This document shows positions 5,447-6,911 of a stretch of DNA of 6,911 nt, in pieces; the first letter of the stretch is position 1; the number at the start of each line of letters is the position of its first letter. The notes under the pieces are model-generated. The model was not told the DNA's origin, did not search any database, and saw only the letters and a program-made list of their open reading frames with translations. Source of the stretch: Gammaproteobacteria bacterium (lineage in GTDB: Bacteria > Pseudomonadota > Gammaproteobacteria > GRL18); the NCBI GenBank assembly GCA_013139395.1, contig WTAX01000213.1, positions 1-6,911 of the forward strand. Direction: 5' to 3'. A program made the translations under genes and the position numbers.

Positions 5447-6911
5447 GTAATCTGATCACCTGATAATGTTTGGTAGAGTTTCGCTCCGGTCCAGAATGTA
5501 CCGGCAAATCCGGCAAATCCGGAAGAGGCATTACAGAAGTACATATTTTTAAGTGATGTTTTATGATTAAGCCGACCTATATTTATATTTTTAGGTGTCA
5601 GGATGGAACCATAAGAATTACCATGTGGACACCAGCAATAACGCTCATTTGTAGTAGGGCTTCCGGTTATTTTGAAAACCAGATGTTTTCTAAAATCAGG
5701 TATATAGTTTTGTTCTACGATATCAATCATAGCGTTTAGTATTTCCTTCTTTTTCTTTCTATAAGCACTCTTATCTGTATCTTTTAATTTTTTAAAATAA
5801 TCATAATCAGCCACGGTTAAAAACTCAATAATTTGTTGTCCATCTGGCCTGTCGGAAGCTTCTTGTGTTAAAAAACCAGGTGTACAGATGGCAAAACTTG
5901 GATTACTATAGTCATGGTTTTGATACATGGTTTTAAATGTTTTATTCAAATCGATGCTGCCAGTATGGAATACATTCCATTTTCCAAATCCATATTTTTT
6001 CAGGTCAATATCTTTAACCGCACAATATGCCATGAAATTAGAAGCTGAATATTCATAATCAAGTTTCTTTCTTATGCTGTTGGATAACTTGTCCATTCCA
6101 ATCATATCAGCAGCTTTTTTGGGATCCATATTGCAAATTATGTTTTCAGCAAAATACTCATACTTCTGACCATTATTCTGTCCATTAAGTGAATCTTTTG
6201 TTATAACACTTGTGACCGTTTTATTATCTACGACAAAGTCGATGGCTTCCTGGTTATACACAATTTTGCCATTATTTTTTTCAATAACATCAACCAAAGA
6301 GTTGATAACATGCTCAAAGTGCTTGGTAGGGTAGAAGGCACCTTTTTGATAACTGGTAAATAAAATAACCCATGCGTGGAAAGAAAGCTGATTAGGCGGT
6401 AGTAGAAAATCAGGCCATTGTAAGGCTAATAATGTTTGCGCTTCTTTGGGTAAGCCAAACTGATCAAAAACATCTTGTAAGGTACTATTACGGTATTTGA
6501 ATATACCCATTGCAGCTTGTGGTAATTTGAATAATTCGAGGTTTAGTCCGGCTTTAGAAAAGCGCTCAAATGCAGTGCTTATTTTCTCTACTTGTAAAAT
6601 AAAACTCTTGATATTATAGGCATATTTTGGAAAAAGTTGGCTGAGTCGACTGATTAATAGTTGAGAATCACCTGTAATTTCAAGTGAGTATCCAGGCATT
6701 TTCATATGATCATAACCATTCGGGTCATACTGCTCAAAAGTCACTTTTTGATCAAGATTCAGGTGCTTAAGAATTCGGTTTACTGTTTGTCCTTCACCAC
6801 AACCCCAGACGTAATGCAATTGCGCATTAAATTTATAGTATTTTCCGTATGGAAAGGTATGCCCAAACCCTCCAGGAAATTCGTGTGCTTCAATAATCTG
6901 GACTTTTTTTC
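5443..6911 (-). CDS. phytoene dehydrogenase/carotenoid isomerase-like flavoprotein (COG1233), 5'-partial
   Basis: The reading frame stays open to the window edge: 488 residues are visible and the start lies outside. The first visible residues, K-K-V-Q-I-I-E-A-H-E-F-P-G-G-F-G-H-T-F, are the second strand of the FAD-binding fold with its acidic ribose ligand and the P-G-G-x-x-H-T-F loop of COG1233 (CrtI, CrtISO and retinol saturase relatives). About 30 residues with the Gly-rich FAD loop should be missing. Q-L-H-Y-V-W-G-C-G-E-G-Q-T-V (visible residues 30-43) is also typical of this group. The C-terminus carries P-T-T-N-E-R-Y-C-W-C-P-H-G-N-S-Y-G and the flavin-covering F-C-N-A-S-S-G-F-A-G-F-A-G-T. 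A TTG at 6819 is an internal Leu codon, not a start. The gene is followed by, and overlaps by 4 nt, the second flavoprotein gene. Carotenoid desaturation or isomerisation, or saturation of an alkene, is plausible, but no other carotenoid gene is in view. Confidence 0.85.
   Translation of the reverse strand, partial: KKVQIIEAHEFPGGFGHTFPYGKYYKFNAQLHYVWGCGEGQTVNRILKHLNLDQKVTFEQYDPNGYDHMKMPGYSLEITGDSQLLISRLSQLFPKYAYNIKSFILQVEKISTAFERFSKAGLNLELFKLPQAAMGIFKYRNSTLQDVFDQFGLPKEAQTLLALQWPDFLLPPNQLSFHAWVILFTSYQKGAFYPTKHFEHVINSLVDVIEKNNGKIVYNQEAIDFVVDNKTVTSVITKDSLNGQNNGQKYEYFAENIICNMDPKKAADMIGMDKLSNSIRKKLDYEYSASNFMAYCAVKDIDLKKYGFGKWNVFHTGSIDLNKTFKTMYQNHDYSNPSFAICTPGFLTQEASDRPDGQQIIEFLTVADYDYFKKLKDTDKSAYRKKKKEILNAMIDIVEQNYIPDFRKHLVFKITGSPTTNERYCWCPHGNSYGSILTPKNINIGRLNHKTSLKNMYFCNASSGFAGFAGTFWTGAKLYQTLSGDQIT

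Overview
The window looks like chromosomal DNA from an AT-rich gammaproteobacterium. The genes are closely packed with good Shine-Dalgarno sites and belong to ordinary bacterial families. There is no transposase, integrase, tRNA, rRNA or CRISPR array. The host assignment is an inference from gene content; no gene here fixes the genus.

Layout, left to right. Positions 1-513 have no gene I can support and end in a weak candidate promoter. At 514-1002 (+) lie two small membrane-protein genes, a DUF2892/YgaP-type protein and a GlsB/YeaQ/YmgE-type protein, 15 nt apart and probably cotranscribed. A convergent gap with two mutually exclusive hairpins follows. At 1128-1412 (-) is a 94-residue protein of unknown function with its own candidate promoter. 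At 1545-3416 (-) is an archease-rtcB operon: archease is transcribed first and rtcB starts 21 nt later. RtcB is a complete long-form RNA ligase with every active-site residue I could check. A 188-nt divergent promoter region follows, carrying a perfect 8-bp inverted repeat. At 3605-4171 (+) is a two-domain protein joining a ribosome hibernation (HPF/RaiA, S30AE) domain to a cold-shock-like domain. A strong 15-bp hairpin separates it from a convergent flavoprotein operon at 4232-6911 (-). That operon holds a phytoene-dehydrogenase/CrtISO-like oxidoreductase, whose 5' end lies outside the window, and a COG2907-like FAD oxidoreductase, overlapping by ATGA.

How the genes may work together. Archease activates RtcB, which rejoins RNA ends left by toxins or nucleases. 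The divergent gene encodes a protein expected to bind idle ribosomes. The central block can therefore be read as an RNA-repair and ribosome-protection module sharing one control region. That link is inferred from layout, not demonstrated. The two flavoproteins probably act in sequence on a lipophilic, polyene-like or unsaturated substrate; their product cannot be named from this window. The most useful observations are the divergent RNA-repair/ribosome-hibernation arrangement, the spaced palindrome between the two units, and the fact that the last flavoprotein gene runs off the window, its apparent TTG start being an internal leucine codon.
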